64,000 bases of DNA from contig NZ_CP127173.1 in the NCBI RefSeq assembly GCF_030264295.1, forward strand, positions 5,029,501 through 5,093,500. Reading direction: 5' to 3'. Position numbers and translations under genes: made by a program. Under the pieces are notes generated by a model. The model was not told where the DNA came from, ran no database searches, and was given only the letters and a program-made list of their open reading frames with translations. Positions 17,148 to 26,494 of this stretch are shown piece after piece. Every line of letters begins with the position of its first letter. Positions within the stretch are counted from its first letter, which is position 1. This DNA comes from Amycolatopsis nalaikhensis. GTDB taxonomy: Bacteria > Actinomycetota > Actinomycetes > Mycobacteriales > Pseudonocardiaceae.

Positions 17148-18028
17148 CGCTCAGTTCGCGGCGGCGGGACGAGCTGGCGGGGTGGCTCTTCGTCGCCCCG
17201 CAGGCGCTCGGCTTCCTCGCCTTCGTGGTCGCGCCGCTGGCCGCGGTGGTCTGGTACAGCTTCCAGGACGTCAACCTCCTCGCCGGGACGTCGACGTTCG
17301 CCGGTGCGGACAACTACGCGAAGCTCTTCGACGACCCGACCGCGCCGAAGGTCGCCCGTGCCACGGCGATCTTCTGCGTCGGCCTGGTCGTGCTCAACCT
17401 GACCCTCGCGCTGTCGCTGGCGTTGCTGCTCAACCTGAAGCTGCGCGGCACCACGGTGTTCCGGACGATCTTCTTTTCGCCGGTCGTCATCACGCTCGTC
17501 GCGTGGACGATCGTCTGGAACTTCCTCCTGCAGGACAACGGCGGCATCAACGCGCTGCTGCAGACCATCGGCGTCGACGGCCCGAACTGGCTGCGCGGCA
17601 ACGGCACCGCGATGCTGTCGGTGATCGTCGTGCAGGTGCTGAAGAACGTCGGCCTCAACATGGTGCTGTTCCTCGCGGCGCTGCAGGGCATTCCGGCGTC
17701 CCTCATGGAGGCGTCGCAATTGGACGGTGCCGGGCCGTGGCGGCGGTTCCGGTCGGTGATCCTGCCGATGATCAGCCCGACGACGCTGCTCACCGCGATC
17801 ATCACCGTCGCCGGCGCGCTGCAGGTGTTCGCGCAGATCCAGGTGCTCACCCTCGGCGGGCCCGCCGACAGCACCAACGTGCTGGTGTTCTACTTCTACC
17901 AGCAGGCTTTCGCCAACCACGACCTCGGCTACGGCTCCGCGCTGGCCGTCGTGCTGTTCCTCGTCATCCTCGTGCTCACGCTGCTGCAGTGGCGGATGCG
18001 GAAGCGGTGGGTGTTCCATGAGTCGTAG
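17144..18028 (+). CDS. Sugar ABC transporter permease (MalF/UgpA type)
   Basis: The protein has 294 residues and six membrane helices. The coupling EAA loop is ASQLDGAGPWRRFRSVILPMISPT. The start GTG at 17144 overlaps the stop of the binding-protein gene (GTGA). It pairs with the next permease, whose start overlaps its end by 11 bases. No ATPase gene is nearby; in actinomycetes a shared MsiK-type ATPase commonly serves such importers. Confidence 0.92.
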   Translation: MTLSSRRRDELAGWLFVAPQALGFLAFVVAPLAAVVWYSFQDVNLLAGTSTFAGADNYAKLFDDPTAPKVARATAIFCVGLVVLNLTLALSLALLLNLKLRGTTVFRTIFFSPVVITLVAWTIVWNFLLQDNGGINALLQTIGVDGPNWLRGNGTAMLSVIVVQVLKNVGLNMVLFLAALQGIPASLMEASQLDGAGPWRRFRSVILPMISPTTLLTAIITVAGALQVFAQIQVLTLGGPADSTNVLVFYFYQQAFANHDLGYGSALAVVLFLVILVLTLLQWRMRKRWVFHES

Positions 18029-18845
18029 GGCCAAGATCGCGTGCTACGCGGTGATGGTCGTGCTGGCGGTGCCGTTCGTGTTCCCCACGTGGTGGATGAT
18101 CACGGCGTCCCTGCTCCCCGCCAACGAGGTGCTCGCGTACCCGCCGAAGCTGTTCCCGAACCAGCCGCAGTGGGAGAACTACAAAGCCGCGTTCACCGAC
18201 TTCCCCTTGGCGCAGCAGTACTTCAACAGCCTCTACATCGCCGTGCTCGTCACGCTCGGCACGATGTTCTTCTCCTCCCTCGCCGGGTACGCGTTCGCCC
18301 GCATCCGGTTCCGCGGCGAGAAGCTCTTCGCAGTGATCCTCATCGGGCTGATGGTGCCGAGCGAGGTCACGATCATCCCGCTGTTCCGGCTGGTCGACGA
18401 CCTCGGCCTGACCAACACGCACTGGCCGCTGATCGTCGTGCCGATCTTCGGCGCGCCCAGTGTGCTGGCGACCTTCGTGATGCGCCAGTTCTTCATCACG
18501 ATCCCCGGCGAGCTCGAGGAGGCGGGCCGGCTCGACGGCCTGTCGCGGTTCGGGCTCTACCGGCGTGTCGCCCTGCCGATCGCCAAGCCCGCGCTGGCCG
18601 CGGTCGCCATCTTCACGTTCCTCACCACGTGGAACTTCTTCCTGGAACCGCTGGTCTACCTGACCGACAAGAGCATGTTCACGCTGCCGGTGGCGTTGAC
18701 GCAGTACGTCGACGTCTACGGCGGCCACCTCTGGAACGTCCAGCTCGCCGCCGCGACCACCACGGTCGTCCCGGTCCTGGTCGTGTTCATCATCGCGCAA
18801 CGCCAGTTCGTCGAAGGGCTCGCCCAGAGCGGCCTCAAAGGCTAG
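18018..18845 (+). CDS. Sugar ABC transporter permease (MalG/UgpE type)
   Basis: This 275-residue inner-membrane protein has six predicted helices. The EAA motif EAGRLDGLSRFGLYRRVALPIAKP is complete. The start overlaps the preceding permease by 11 bases (ATGAGTCGTAGG). It forms the heterodimeric channel with that protein. A Tat-exported protein gene follows after 9 bases and is probably in the same transcript. Confidence 0.92.
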   Translation: MSRRAKIACYAVMVVLAVPFVFPTWWMITASLLPANEVLAYPPKLFPNQPQWENYKAAFTDFPLAQQYFNSLYIAVLVTLGTMFFSSLAGYAFARIRFRGEKLFAVILIGLMVPSEVTIIPLFRLVDDLGLTNTHWPLIVVPIFGAPSVLATFVMRQFFITIPGELEEAGRLDGLSRFGLYRRVALPIAKPALAAVAIFTFLTTWNFFLEPLVYLTDKSMFTLPVALTQYVDVYGGHLWNVQLAAATTTVVPVLVVFIIAQRQFVEGLAQSGLKG

Positions 18846-18854
18846 GAGGCAGTC

Positions 18855-20765
18855 GTGATCAACCGCAGAACCTTCCTCGGCGGAGCCACCGCCGCCGCTG
18901 TACTCAGCCTCGCAGGCACGGCCGCGGCGACCGCCGCCGTGCCGCCACCCGCGGGGCCGTTCCCGCCGCTCGCCCCGCTCCCGCCCGGGGCCCCGGAGCG
19001 GCGGCTCTTCGCGCCGTTGGAGCAGCGGTTCGCGCCCTACCTCGCGATCTTGGCGGGCATGGTCAACGATGTCATAACCACCGATCCGGCTACGGTGGGG
19101 TTCTTCGGCGGCGGCTGGTGGCGGATGCCGAGCCAGCCGTACAACGCCCGCGTCCAGGAGCACGTCTACACACTGAGCTGGTTCCTCGCGAACCGGCGGC
19201 CGTGGAACCCGTACTTTTCGGACACCGCCCTGCGGAACCGGCTCGACGCCGCCCTTGCGCACTACCTGAACCTGCAGCACGCTGACGGTTCGTTCCCGGA
19301 GTACTCGATCACCGAGAAGTCCAAGGCGGCCACCGGGTTCGGCATGGGGTACCTGGCGAAGACGCTCGCCAACCTGCGGCAGGTCGACGCGCTTCCGGCA
19401 CGGCGGACCGAAATCGAAGCCTCGCTGCACCAGGGCATGACATGGTTCCTGAACCCGGCCAACCCGATCTGGGCGCACCCGGTCGAGTACGCCAACCAGA
19501 ACGCGTCCGGCTTGTCGTCGGCGCAGCTGGCCTTGAAGCTCAACCCGGACGCGGCGCTGAACCGGCAGCTGCGCGACCGGATCGAGTTCCTCGCGGCGAA
19601 CGGCCAGAGCCCGGCGGGGTTCTTCTACGAGCCGACCGGCATGGACATCAACTACAACTTCGAGGTGATGCTCCCGGAGCTGGCCGAGATCTACGCGCTC
19701 ACGCGCGACCGCACGGTCGTCGCGATGGCCCGGAAGTTCGCGGACTGGTTCGGCTACAACGTCGTCCGCGAGCCGGACGGCTCGGGCTCGCTGACCTACG
19801 TCGCGACGTCGAGCCGCACGCACGTGTCCTACTACGACGACGTGATCCCGGACCCGGACCGGACCAACCTCGGCTCGCTGTTCGTGCCGGAGGTCCCGGA
19901 CCTGGCCGCGTTCTTCACCACCCGCGAGGACCGCGCCGAAACGCGGCGGCAGTGGGCGGCCACGCCCGGCCCGGCGATCGGACCGGCCAAACAGGACACC
20001 TCCCCGCGCATCCTCGCGCACGTCTCCTGCGGCGAGGCTTTCCCATCGCACGGCGAAAAGCAGGCCTCGATCCGGCAGTTGCCGTACCTGCGTTCGAGCG
20101 ACTTCGCCGTGCAGCGCCGGGACGACGAACTGAACCAGACCTACCTCTATGTCCGGCGCCCGCAGCTGTACCTCGCCGGGTTCTGGGGGACGCGGCCGTC
20201 GACCTACGTCCGGGGCGCGCAGGGCCTGCTGTGGCACCCGCGGGCGGGGATGGTCGTGCACTCCCAGCAGGACGACACCCAGTGCTGGGCCAGCGTGCTG
20301 CCCACCGGCAGCCCCGACGCCCGCGGCACCCTGGACGCCGCGTTCGCCATCGGGGACCGCGCGTGGGACGGGAGCCGGAAGGTGCCCGGCTCGGCGCCGG
20401 TCGTCGTCCGGTACGGCCTGGACAGCCGGGTCCGGACCGACCTGACCATCACGCGCGACACCGTGACCCGCGCGGTCCGGGGCACGACGCCGCTCACCGA
20501 GCAGGTCCCGCTGGTCCTGCACCCGGGCGACGACGTGCGGTTCGCCGACGGCACGCCGGTGACCCACGGCGCGAACGCGCGGGCGACCGCGTCAGGGCTG
20601 ACGATCCGCCGCGGCGGCACGACGATCACGATCGACTGGGGGACGGTCCTCGCCGCGACCGTCACCGCCACGGAAGTCACCTTCCTCCGCGACGGCGCCC
20701 GGCGGCTGCACGTCCTGCGCGTCCCGCACCCCGGCACCCTCACCACCGCCATCCGCCTTCGGTAG
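18855..20765 (+). CDS. Tat-exported protein of unknown family, probable polysaccharide-active enzyme
   Basis: The 636-residue product begins MINRRTFLGGATAAAV, a twin-arginine signal with cleavage near residue 28. The body (about 60-400) is helix-rich with repeated aromatic helix pairs (WFLANRRPWNPYFSDTALRNRL; HADGSFPEYSITEKSKAATGFGMGYLAKTL; GMDINYNFEVMLPELAEIYALT), suggesting an alpha/alpha toroid as in polysaccharide lyases and glucuronyl hydrolases. The last 200 or so residues are beta-rich, as in lyase C-terminal sandwiches. I cannot assign a CAZy family. The GTG start follows CTAGGAGGCAGTC, nine bases after the permease gene, so the enzyme probably releases or trims the sugar taken up by the ABC system. 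The 3' end overlaps the convergent histidine kinase gene by 174 bases. Confidence 0.75.
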   Translation: MINRRTFLGGATAAAVLSLAGTAAATAAVPPPAGPFPPLAPLPPGAPERRLFAPLEQRFAPYLAILAGMVNDVITTDPATVGFFGGGWWRMPSQPYNARVQEHVYTLSWFLANRRPWNPYFSDTALRNRLDAALAHYLNLQHADGSFPEYSITEKSKAATGFGMGYLAKTLANLRQVDALPARRTEIEASLHQGMTWFLNPANPIWAHPVEYANQNASGLSSAQLALKLNPDAALNRQLRDRIEFLAANGQSPAGFFYEPTGMDINYNFEVMLPELAEIYALTRDRTVVAMARKFADWFGYNVVREPDGSGSLTYVATSSRTHVSYYDDVIPDPDRTNLGSLFVPEVPDLAAFFTTREDRAETRRQWAATPGPAIGPAKQDTSPRILAHVSCGEAFPSHGEKQASIRQLPYLRSSDFAVQRRDDELNQTYLYVRRPQLYLAGFWGTRPSTYVRGAQGLLWHPRAGMVVHSQQDDTQCWASVLPTGSPDARGTLDAAFAIGDRAWDGSRKVPGSAPVVVRYGLDSRVRTDLTITRDTVTRAVRGTTPLTEQVPLVLHPGDDVRFADGTPVTHGANARATASGLTIRRGGTTITIDWGTVLAATVTATEVTFLRDGARRLHVLRVPHPGTLTTAIRLR

Positions 20766-22496
20766 CCGGACGGTGAACGTCGATCCGGCGTCCACTTCGG
20801 ACTCGACGGTGACCGTGCCGCCGTGGGCCCGCACGAGGTGCCGCACGATGGCGAGGCCGAGCCCGCTGCCGCCGGTCTGGCGGTTGCGGGACTTCTCGGC
20901 CCGCCAGAACCGGTCGAACACGTGCGGCAGGTCCGCGGCGGCGATCCCGGTGCCGGTGTCCGCCACGGCGAGCGTCACCGCGTCCACTGTGGACGAGACG
21001 TCGATCGTCACGCGGCCGCCCGCCGGGGTGTGCCGGATCGCGTTCGTCACGAGGTTGCCGACGATCTGGCGCAGCCGCACCGGGTCGGCTTCGAGGTCGT
21101 TCGAGCCGGTGGCTTCGACGGTGAGCGTGACGCCCGCCGCGGCGGCGCGGTCGGCGTGCGCGGCGGCGACGTGGCCGGCCAGCTCGGCGGCGTCCAGCGG
21201 CTCGGGGTGCAGGCGCAGCTGCCCAGCGTCGGCGGCGGCGAGGTCCTGCAGGTCGTCGACGATGTGCTGCAGCAGCACGGTTTCTTCGAGCAGCGACGCG
21301 GTCAGGGCCCGGTCGAACGGCAGGTGCCCGTCCTCGGCGGCCTCCAGCCGGCCGCGGATGACGTTGAGCGGGTTGCGCAGCTCGTGGGCGATGTCGCTGA
21401 CCATCGCCTTGCGCTGCTCCTCGATGCGTTCCCGCCGCGCGGTGAGGTCGTTGAACGCGGTGGCGAGGTACCCGACCTCGTCGCGCGACTTCACCGGCGC
21501 CGGGCGATCCTGCTCCGCGGCTTCGGTCAGCGCCCGCAGCGGCCGGGAAAGCCGGGTGGCGACCAGCACGGTGATCGCGACGGCCAGCACCAGCACGGCG
21601 CCGGTCACCGCGAGGATGCGGGTCAGGTTCTCCCGCGACAGCGTGAACGTCGGCAGCTGCGACCCGCCGGGGCCGAGGGTGAACAGCAGCGCGGGCGGCG
21701 CGACGTACGGCGTGAGCTGCTCGCGGCGGGCCGAGTCGACGCAGGCGCGGCTGGGTTCCTGGTCGGCGCCGCCGAGCGCTTCGAAGTCGAGGCCCAGCTT
21801 GACCGGCTCGGCGCCTTGCGCCTGCAGGCAGCGGTTCACGGCCGCTTCGAGGCTGTCGAGCGCGGCCTGCTCGGTCGGCGTCGGCACGGCCAGCTCGTAG
21901 ATCCCGCACTTGGCCGCGAAGTAGCGGGCGGCGATCGGGTCGAGCCCGGTCAGCTGGGGCCGCCCGCTCGCCGCGGGCCGCACCTGGCTGGGGAAACCGA
22001 CGGAGGTGAGGCAGGCGGCCGCCTTCTCGGCCAGCGTGGTGAGTTCGCTGCGCTCCGGCGCGGGCAGCCGGAACGGGCCCGCGGCGCGCGGGTCGATGCC
22101 GCTGGTCCCGGCCTGCGGCAGCAGCACCGGGTCGACGTGCAGCGGGTCGACCGACGCCGTCGCCTTCACCGGCAGGGTGACCGGCGCGCCCCCGGAGTCG
22201 CCGAGGACGCGCCGGTCGAGGGTGGTCAGCACGATCCGGCGGCCGGTCTGGTCCGACAGCGACCGCAGTTTCGGGCCGACCCGGTCCCACGAGTGATCAG
22301 CCGCGGCGAAGCCGATCAGCTCGGTGTAGATGGTCGCGTCCCCGGAGAGCGCCTGCCCCTGTTCCTGCTGGATGGCGCGGGTGGTGGTCTGCACGGCGAG
22401 CCACGCCGTCGCCGCGATCGAGACCAGCGCGATCAGCAGCGAGACGGCGGTGAGCCGGACGACGAGACTGCGCCGCCGCGGGAAGCTACGCGTCAT
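20592..22496 (-). CDS. Sensor histidine kinase
   Basis: This 634-residue membrane kinase partners the response regulator gene upstream (11-base overlap). It has an N-terminal membrane helix (about 12-32), a long extracytoplasmic sensor (about 35-285, five cysteines, no recognised fold), a second helix (about 292-314), HAMP, then HisKA with SDIAHELRNPLNVIRG (phospho-acceptor near His371) and HATPase_c with NLVTNAIRHTPAGG, VADTGTGIAAADLPHVFDRFWR and GGSGLGLAIVRHLV. The domain ends at STFTVRLPKADGG, but the frame continues about 50 residues as an Arg/Asp/Gly-rich tail lying entirely over the convergent Tat-protein gene. The signal is unknown. Confidence 0.9.
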   Translation of the reverse strand: MTRSFPRRRSLVVRLTAVSLLIALVSIAATAWLAVQTTTRAIQQEQGQALSGDATIYTELIGFAAADHSWDRVGPKLRSLSDQTGRRIVLTTLDRRVLGDSGGAPVTLPVKATASVDPLHVDPVLLPQAGTSGIDPRAAGPFRLPAPERSELTTLAEKAAACLTSVGFPSQVRPAASGRPQLTGLDPIAARYFAAKCGIYELAVPTPTEQAALDSLEAAVNRCLQAQGAEPVKLGLDFEALGGADQEPSRACVDSARREQLTPYVAPPALLFTLGPGGSQLPTFTLSRENLTRILAVTGAVLVLAVAITVLVATRLSRPLRALTEAAEQDRPAPVKSRDEVGYLATAFNDLTARRERIEEQRKAMVSDIAHELRNPLNVIRGRLEAAEDGHLPFDRALTASLLEETVLLQHIVDDLQDLAAADAGQLRLHPEPLDAAELAGHVAAAHADRAAAAGVTLTVEATGSNDLEADPVRLRQIVGNLVTNAIRHTPAGGRVTIDVSSTVDAVTLAVADTGTGIAAADLPHVFDRFWRAEKSRNRQTGGSGLGLAIVRHLVRAHGGTVTVESEVDAGSTFTVRLPKADGGGEGAGVRDAQDVQPPGAVAEEGDFRGGDGRGEDRPPVDRDRRAAAADRQP

Positions 22497-23181
22497 CGTC
22501 CGCCGTCAGCTTGTATCCCACGCCGAAGACGGTCCGCAGGTAAGTGGGCTTCTGCGGGTCCGGCTCGAGCTTCTTGCGCAGGTTGAGCACGTGGACGTCG
22601 ATGATGCGGGTGCTGACGAACCGGTCGTCGCCGCGGGTCAGCTCCAGCAGCTGGCGCCGGGTGAACACCCGCCCCGGCTGCCGGATCAGCGTCTCCAGCA
22701 GCTGGAACTCACCCGGGGTCGTCTCCACCGCGCGGCCGTCGACCGACACCTCGTGCCGGACCGGGTCGAGCCGCAGGCCGCCGGCGCGCAACGCCGTGTC
22801 GGGTGGTTCGCGCCGGGACGCCGTGCGCCGCAGCAGCGTGCGGACCCGCGCCATCAGCTCGCGCGGGCTGTACGGCTTGGTCAGGTAGTCGTCGGCGCCG
22901 AGGTCGAGGCCGAGCAGCAGGTCGTCTTCGGTCGCGCGGGCGGTGAGCATCAGCACCGCGACGTCCGACTCGCCGCGCAGGATCCGGCAGACGTCGAGGC
23001 CGTCGACCTTCGGCATCATCACGTCCAGGACCAGCAGGTCGGGACGCTCGCGGCGGGCTTCGTCGAGCGCCGCCCGGCCGTCCGGGGCCAGCACCACGGT
23101 GTGGCCCTCGCTCTCGAGGTAGAGCCGGAGCACCTCGGCCTGCTTTTCGTCGTCCTCGGCGACCAGTACACGTGCGCACAC
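22486..23181 (-). CDS. OmpR/PhoB-type response regulator
   Basis: The protein has 231 residues. In the receiver domain (1-120) the acidic pocket is AEDDE (8-12), the phospho-acceptor is Asp53 in LVLDVMMPK and the conserved lysine is Lys102 in DDYLTKPYSP. The C-terminal winged helix has FQLLETLIRQPGRVFTRRQLLEL and STRIIDVHVLNLRKKL. The GTG at 23181 starts the receiver domain directly; a longer frame upstream is not supported. It is first in the regulator-kinase pair and divergent from the GH92 gene, which may be among its targets. Confidence 0.93.
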   Translation of the reverse strand: MCARVLVAEDDEKQAEVLRLYLESEGHTVVLAPDGRAALDEARRERPDLLVLDVMMPKVDGLDVCRILRGESDVAVLMLTARATEDDLLLGLDLGADDYLTKPYSPRELMARVRTLLRRTASRREPPDTALRAGGLRLDPVRHEVSVDGRAVETTPGEFQLLETLIRQPGRVFTRRQLLELTRGDDRFVSTRIIDVHVLNLRKKLEPDPQKPTYLRTVFGVGYKLTADDDA

Positions 23182-23263
23182 GGCGTCGAGGTTAGGCGTC
23201 CTGACACCGATGGCACGCGATCCTGACCGGATCTTCACACCTCCGCGCACGAGCCAGGTCTTT

Positions 23264-23277
23264 GTCAAAGTGTTGAC
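23264..23277. promoter_or_regulatory. Inverted repeat in divergent gap before GH92 gene
   Basis: GTCAA-AGTG-TTGAC (5-bp arms) lies in the 155-bp gap between the response regulator and the GH92 gene. It overlaps a possible -35 element TTGACC. It could be a regulator binding site; the evidence is symmetry and position only. Confidence 0.25.
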
Positions 23278-23336
23278 CGGGAGCCCGGGTACGGGCAAAG
23301 GTCGGATGACAGGTCAGCGGCGATCGGAGGCTCCCG

Positions 23337-26300
23337 GTGCGGTCGAAGTTCTTGGCGGCGGTGGTCGCGACGGCGGTGATCGGGGCGCCCGCGGTCGCTT
23401 CGGCGGCTCCGACAACGATGTCACCGCTGGTCGGCGACCCGGCGGCGTACGTCGACCCGCTGATCGGGACCGGTCGCGGCGGCAGCTCGGTGGGGGAGAT
23501 CAACAACTTCCCCGGGCCCGCGACGCCGTTCGGGATGATGCAGTTCTCGCCGGACACCCAGGGCGCGTACGCCGGCTACCAGTACCACTCCGACCAGATC
23601 CGGGGCTTCAGCCTCGACCACGCGTCGGTCGGCTGCACCGCGTTCGGCGACGTGCCGATCCTGCCGGTCGCCGGAGACGTCGGAGCGGCGCCCTGGAACC
23701 GCGTCGAGCACTTCAGCCACGACGACGAGCGGGCCGAGCCCGGCTACTACGCCGTGACGCTCACCGACTCGAACGTCCGGGCCGAGCTGACCGCGACCAC
23801 CCGCACCGGACTCGCGACGTTCACCTATCCGGCCGGAGCGACCCCGCAGGTGCTCGTCAAGGGCGGCGCCAGCCTGGCCGGGAACTCCCACGCGGACCTG
23901 AAGATCACCGGCGACCGCGAGGTCAGCGGCTCGGCGTCCACCGGCGGTTTCTGCGGCAAGCCCAACAAGTACACCGTCTACTACGCCATCACCTTCGACC
24001 AGCCGTTCACGGCGCACGGCACGTGGGACGGCTCGTCGGTTCAGCCGGGCTCCGACGGCGTCGAGTCGCCGAAGGCGGGCGCGTACCTGACCTTCGCGTC
24101 CGGGACCGTGCACGCGAAGGTGTCGATGTCCTATGTGGGCGTCGACGGCGCGAAGGCCAACATGGCCGCGGAGGCCCCGGGCTGGGACTTCGCCGCGGTC
24201 CGGAAGTCCACCCGGGACAAGTGGTCGGAAGCGCTCGGCAAGATCCGCGTCGCCGGACGGGATCCCGCGCAGCTCAAGACGTTCTACACCGCGCTGTACC
24301 ACTCGCTGATGCACCCCAACACCTTCGACGACGCCGACGGGCGCTACATCGGCTTCGACGACCAGATTCGGACGTTGCCCGCGGGGCGGCACCAATACGC
24401 CAACTTCTCCGACTGGGACACCTACCGCTCGCTCGCGCCGCTGCACGCCATGCTCTTCCCGAAGGAAGCGAGCGACATGGCGCAGTCGCTGATTAACGAC
24501 GCCGTACAGGGCGGCTGGTGGCCGCGCTGGCCGATGGCGAACGACTACACCGGCCAGATGACCGGGGACAGCTCGGTCGCGCTGATCTCGAACCTGTACG
24601 CCTTCGGGGCGCGCGACTTCGACGTCAAGACCGCGCTGAAGTACCTGGTCAAGGGGGCGACGTCGGTCGACGGGACGCCCGGCGCGTACCAGGAACGCCG
24701 GGGCATCGCCGACTACGTCGCCCGCGGATACCTGCCGAACAACGACGCCTCGCGCGGTGACCACGCCCGCGTCGGCGCGTCGATCACCCTGGAATGGGCG
24801 ATCGACGACTTCGCCATCGCGCGGTTCGCCGACGGCATCGGCGACCGCGACGTCGCCCGGGAGTTCACGAAACGCGGGCAGAACTGGCAGAACCTGTTCA
24901 ACCCGCTGACCGGGTACGTCCAGCCGCGCGCGCAGGACGGGCGCTTCCCGGACGGTCCGGCGTACGTGCCGCCGCCGCCCGGCAAGTTCGGCCAGGACGG
25001 CTTCGACGAGGGCAACGCCGCCCAGTACACCTGGCTGGTGCCGCAGGACCCGGCCGGTCTGGTGACGGCGATGGGCGGGCCCGCGGCGGTGGCGTCCCGG
25101 CTGGACACGTTCTTCCAGAAGCTGAACGTGGGCCCGAACGAGCCGTACATGTGGGCGGGCAACGAGCCGGACTTCGGCGTCCCGTGGCTGTACAACCACG
25201 TCGGGCTGCCGTGGAAGACGCAGCAGGTGGTCCGCGAGATCGCGACGACGCTGTTCAGCGCGACGCCGGACGGCGAGCCGGGCAACGACGACCTCGGCGC
25301 GCAGTCGTCGTGGTACGTCTGGGCCGCGCTCGGCATCTACCCGGCGACGCCGGGCACGCCGGACCTGGTCGTGCACAGCCCGCTGTTCGAACGGGCGGTG
25401 CTGTCGCTGCCTTCCGGGCGGACGCTGGACATCCGTGCCCCGAAGGCCCCGGCGACGTACGTCCACTCGCTGTCGCTGAACGGCCGCGACTGGAACCGGA
25501 CGTCCCTGCCGTCCGGTGTCGTCCGCGACGGCGGACGGCTGGACTTCTCGCTGGTGTCCACTCCGGACACGCGGTGGGCGGCGGACTCGGCACCACCGTC
25601 CTATCGGGACAACGAGAGGCCGTTCCTGGCTTCCGTGGGCAACCAGGTCGTCGTCGAGCCGGGCGGCTCCGGGGAGGTCACGGTCGCCGGGCAGCGGCTC
25701 GGCGGGCACGATCGCGTGCTCGACGTCTCCGCGCAGGCGCCGGCCGGTCTGGTCGTGTCCGGACCTCCGCAGCTGCGGCTCGACGACCGGACCGGCGGCG
25801 GCACGGTGAAACTGGGCGTGTCGGTGGCCGCCGGGACACCCGAGGGCTACTACCAGGTGCCGGTGACCGTCCGCGGCGGGACGACGTCGGTGGCGTCGTC
25901 GGTGATCGTGCTGGTCGCGCCGAAGGACGGTCTCGCGGCGGCGTATTCGAACGTCGGCATCTCCGACGACGGCGACGCCGGGTCGGCCGACATCGACGGC
26001 GCCGGGAACAGCCTGTCCCGGCAGGCGCTGGCGGCGGCGGGCCTGGTCGGCGGCCAGACCGCCCAGGCCGTGGGCACGACGTTCACCTGGCCCGCGGCGC
26101 CCGCCGGACGACCGGACAACGCCGTCCCGTCGGGGCAGGCGATCACGGTGTCGGGCACCCGGCTGTCGTTCATCGGCACGGCGTCGAACGGCGACCACCG
26201 GGCCACGGCGACGGTGACGTTCACCGACGGCACGACGGGCCAGGCGGACCTGTCGTTCGGCGACTGGGTGTTCCCCGGCGGCGGCACGGACCCGGTGTTC

Positions 26301-26471
26301 GGCAACACGCTGGTGGCCCGCACGGACCACCGCAACCAGCCGGGCGGCCCGGGCGGGGGAGCGTCGATCTACGCGACGACCCCGTTCGACGCCCCACCCG
26401 GAAAGCACATCGCCTCGGTGACGCTGCCCGCGGACCCGAACCTCCACGTGTTCGCCATCGGCCTCGCGTAG
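23337..26471 (+). CDS. Secreted GH92 alpha-mannosidase with C-terminal beta domains
   Basis: The 1044-residue enzyme has a Sec signal peptide (cleavage near ASAAP, residue 24). GH92 enzymes are Ca-dependent exo-alpha-mannosidases. Family features are YVDPLIGTGRGGSSVGEINNF at the N-domain, GGFCGKPNKYTVYYAITFDQPF, the (alpha/alpha)6 barrel with LYHSLMHPNTFDD, WDTYRSLAPLHAMLFP and GNDDLGAQSSWYVWAALGIYP. After about residue 760 come a NEW3-like beta domain (VVVEPGGSGEVTV) and a terminal jelly-roll-like domain. The GTG start follows GGAGG at 23326-23330. The likely substrate is mannan or mannosylated glycoprotein outside the cell. It is transcribed alone and ends in a palindrome interrupted by an IS. 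Confidence 0.93.
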   Translation: MRSKFLAAVVATAVIGAPAVASAAPTTMSPLVGDPAAYVDPLIGTGRGGSSVGEINNFPGPATPFGMMQFSPDTQGAYAGYQYHSDQIRGFSLDHASVGCTAFGDVPILPVAGDVGAAPWNRVEHFSHDDERAEPGYYAVTLTDSNVRAELTATTRTGLATFTYPAGATPQVLVKGGASLAGNSHADLKITGDREVSGSASTGGFCGKPNKYTVYYAITFDQPFTAHGTWDGSSVQPGSDGVESPKAGAYLTFASGTVHAKVSMSYVGVDGAKANMAAEAPGWDFAAVRKSTRDKWSEALGKIRVAGRDPAQLKTFYTALYHSLMHPNTFDDADGRYIGFDDQIRTLPAGRHQYANFSDWDTYRSLAPLHAMLFPKEASDMAQSLINDAVQGGWWPRWPMANDYTGQMTGDSSVALISNLYAFGARDFDVKTALKYLVKGATSVDGTPGAYQERRGIADYVARGYLPNNDASRGDHARVGASITLEWAIDDFAIARFADGIGDRDVAREFTKRGQNWQNLFNPLTGYVQPRAQDGRFPDGPAYVPPPPGKFGQDGFDEGNAAQYTWLVPQDPAGLVTAMGGPAAVASRLDTFFQKLNVGPNEPYMWAGNEPDFGVPWLYNHVGLPWKTQQVVREIATTLFSATPDGEPGNDDLGAQSSWYVWAALGIYPATPGTPDLVVHSPLFERAVLSLPSGRTLDIRAPKAPATYVHSLSLNGRDWNRTSLPSGVVRDGGRLDFSLVSTPDTRWAADSAPPSYRDNERPFLASVGNQVVVEPGGSGEVTVAGQRLGGHDRVLDVSAQAPAGLVVSGPPQLRLDDRTGGGTVKLGVSVAAGTPEGYYQVPVTVRGGTTSVASSVIVLVAPKDGLAAAYSNVGISDDGDAGSADIDGAGNSLSRQALAAAGLVGGQTAQAVGTTFTWPAAPAGRPDNAVPSGQAITVSGTRLSFIGTASNGDHRATATVTFTDGTTGQADLSFGDWVFPGGGTDPVFGNTLVARTDHRNQPGGPGGGASIYATTPFDAPPGKHIASVTLPADPNLHVFAIGLA

Positions 26472-26474
26472 CCG

Positions 26475-26494
26475 CTCGTGAGTGTTTAGGGCGG
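26475..26494. repeat. Left part of a palindromic repeat split by the IS
   Basis: CTCGTGAGTGTTTAGGGCGG is the left arm of the long palindrome that occurs intact at 41174, 49528 and 59891. It starts three bases after the GH92 stop. The last four bases GCGG are repeated at 27745-27748 across the IS, as a target duplication. Confidence 0.85.

Noticed and set aside
23421..26447. A 1008-codon minus-strand frame opposite the GH92 gene
   Set aside because: It is Arg/Asp/Val-rich with no ribosome site or family motif, and the opposite strand has a full GH92 enzyme. Long antisense frames are expected at this GC content.
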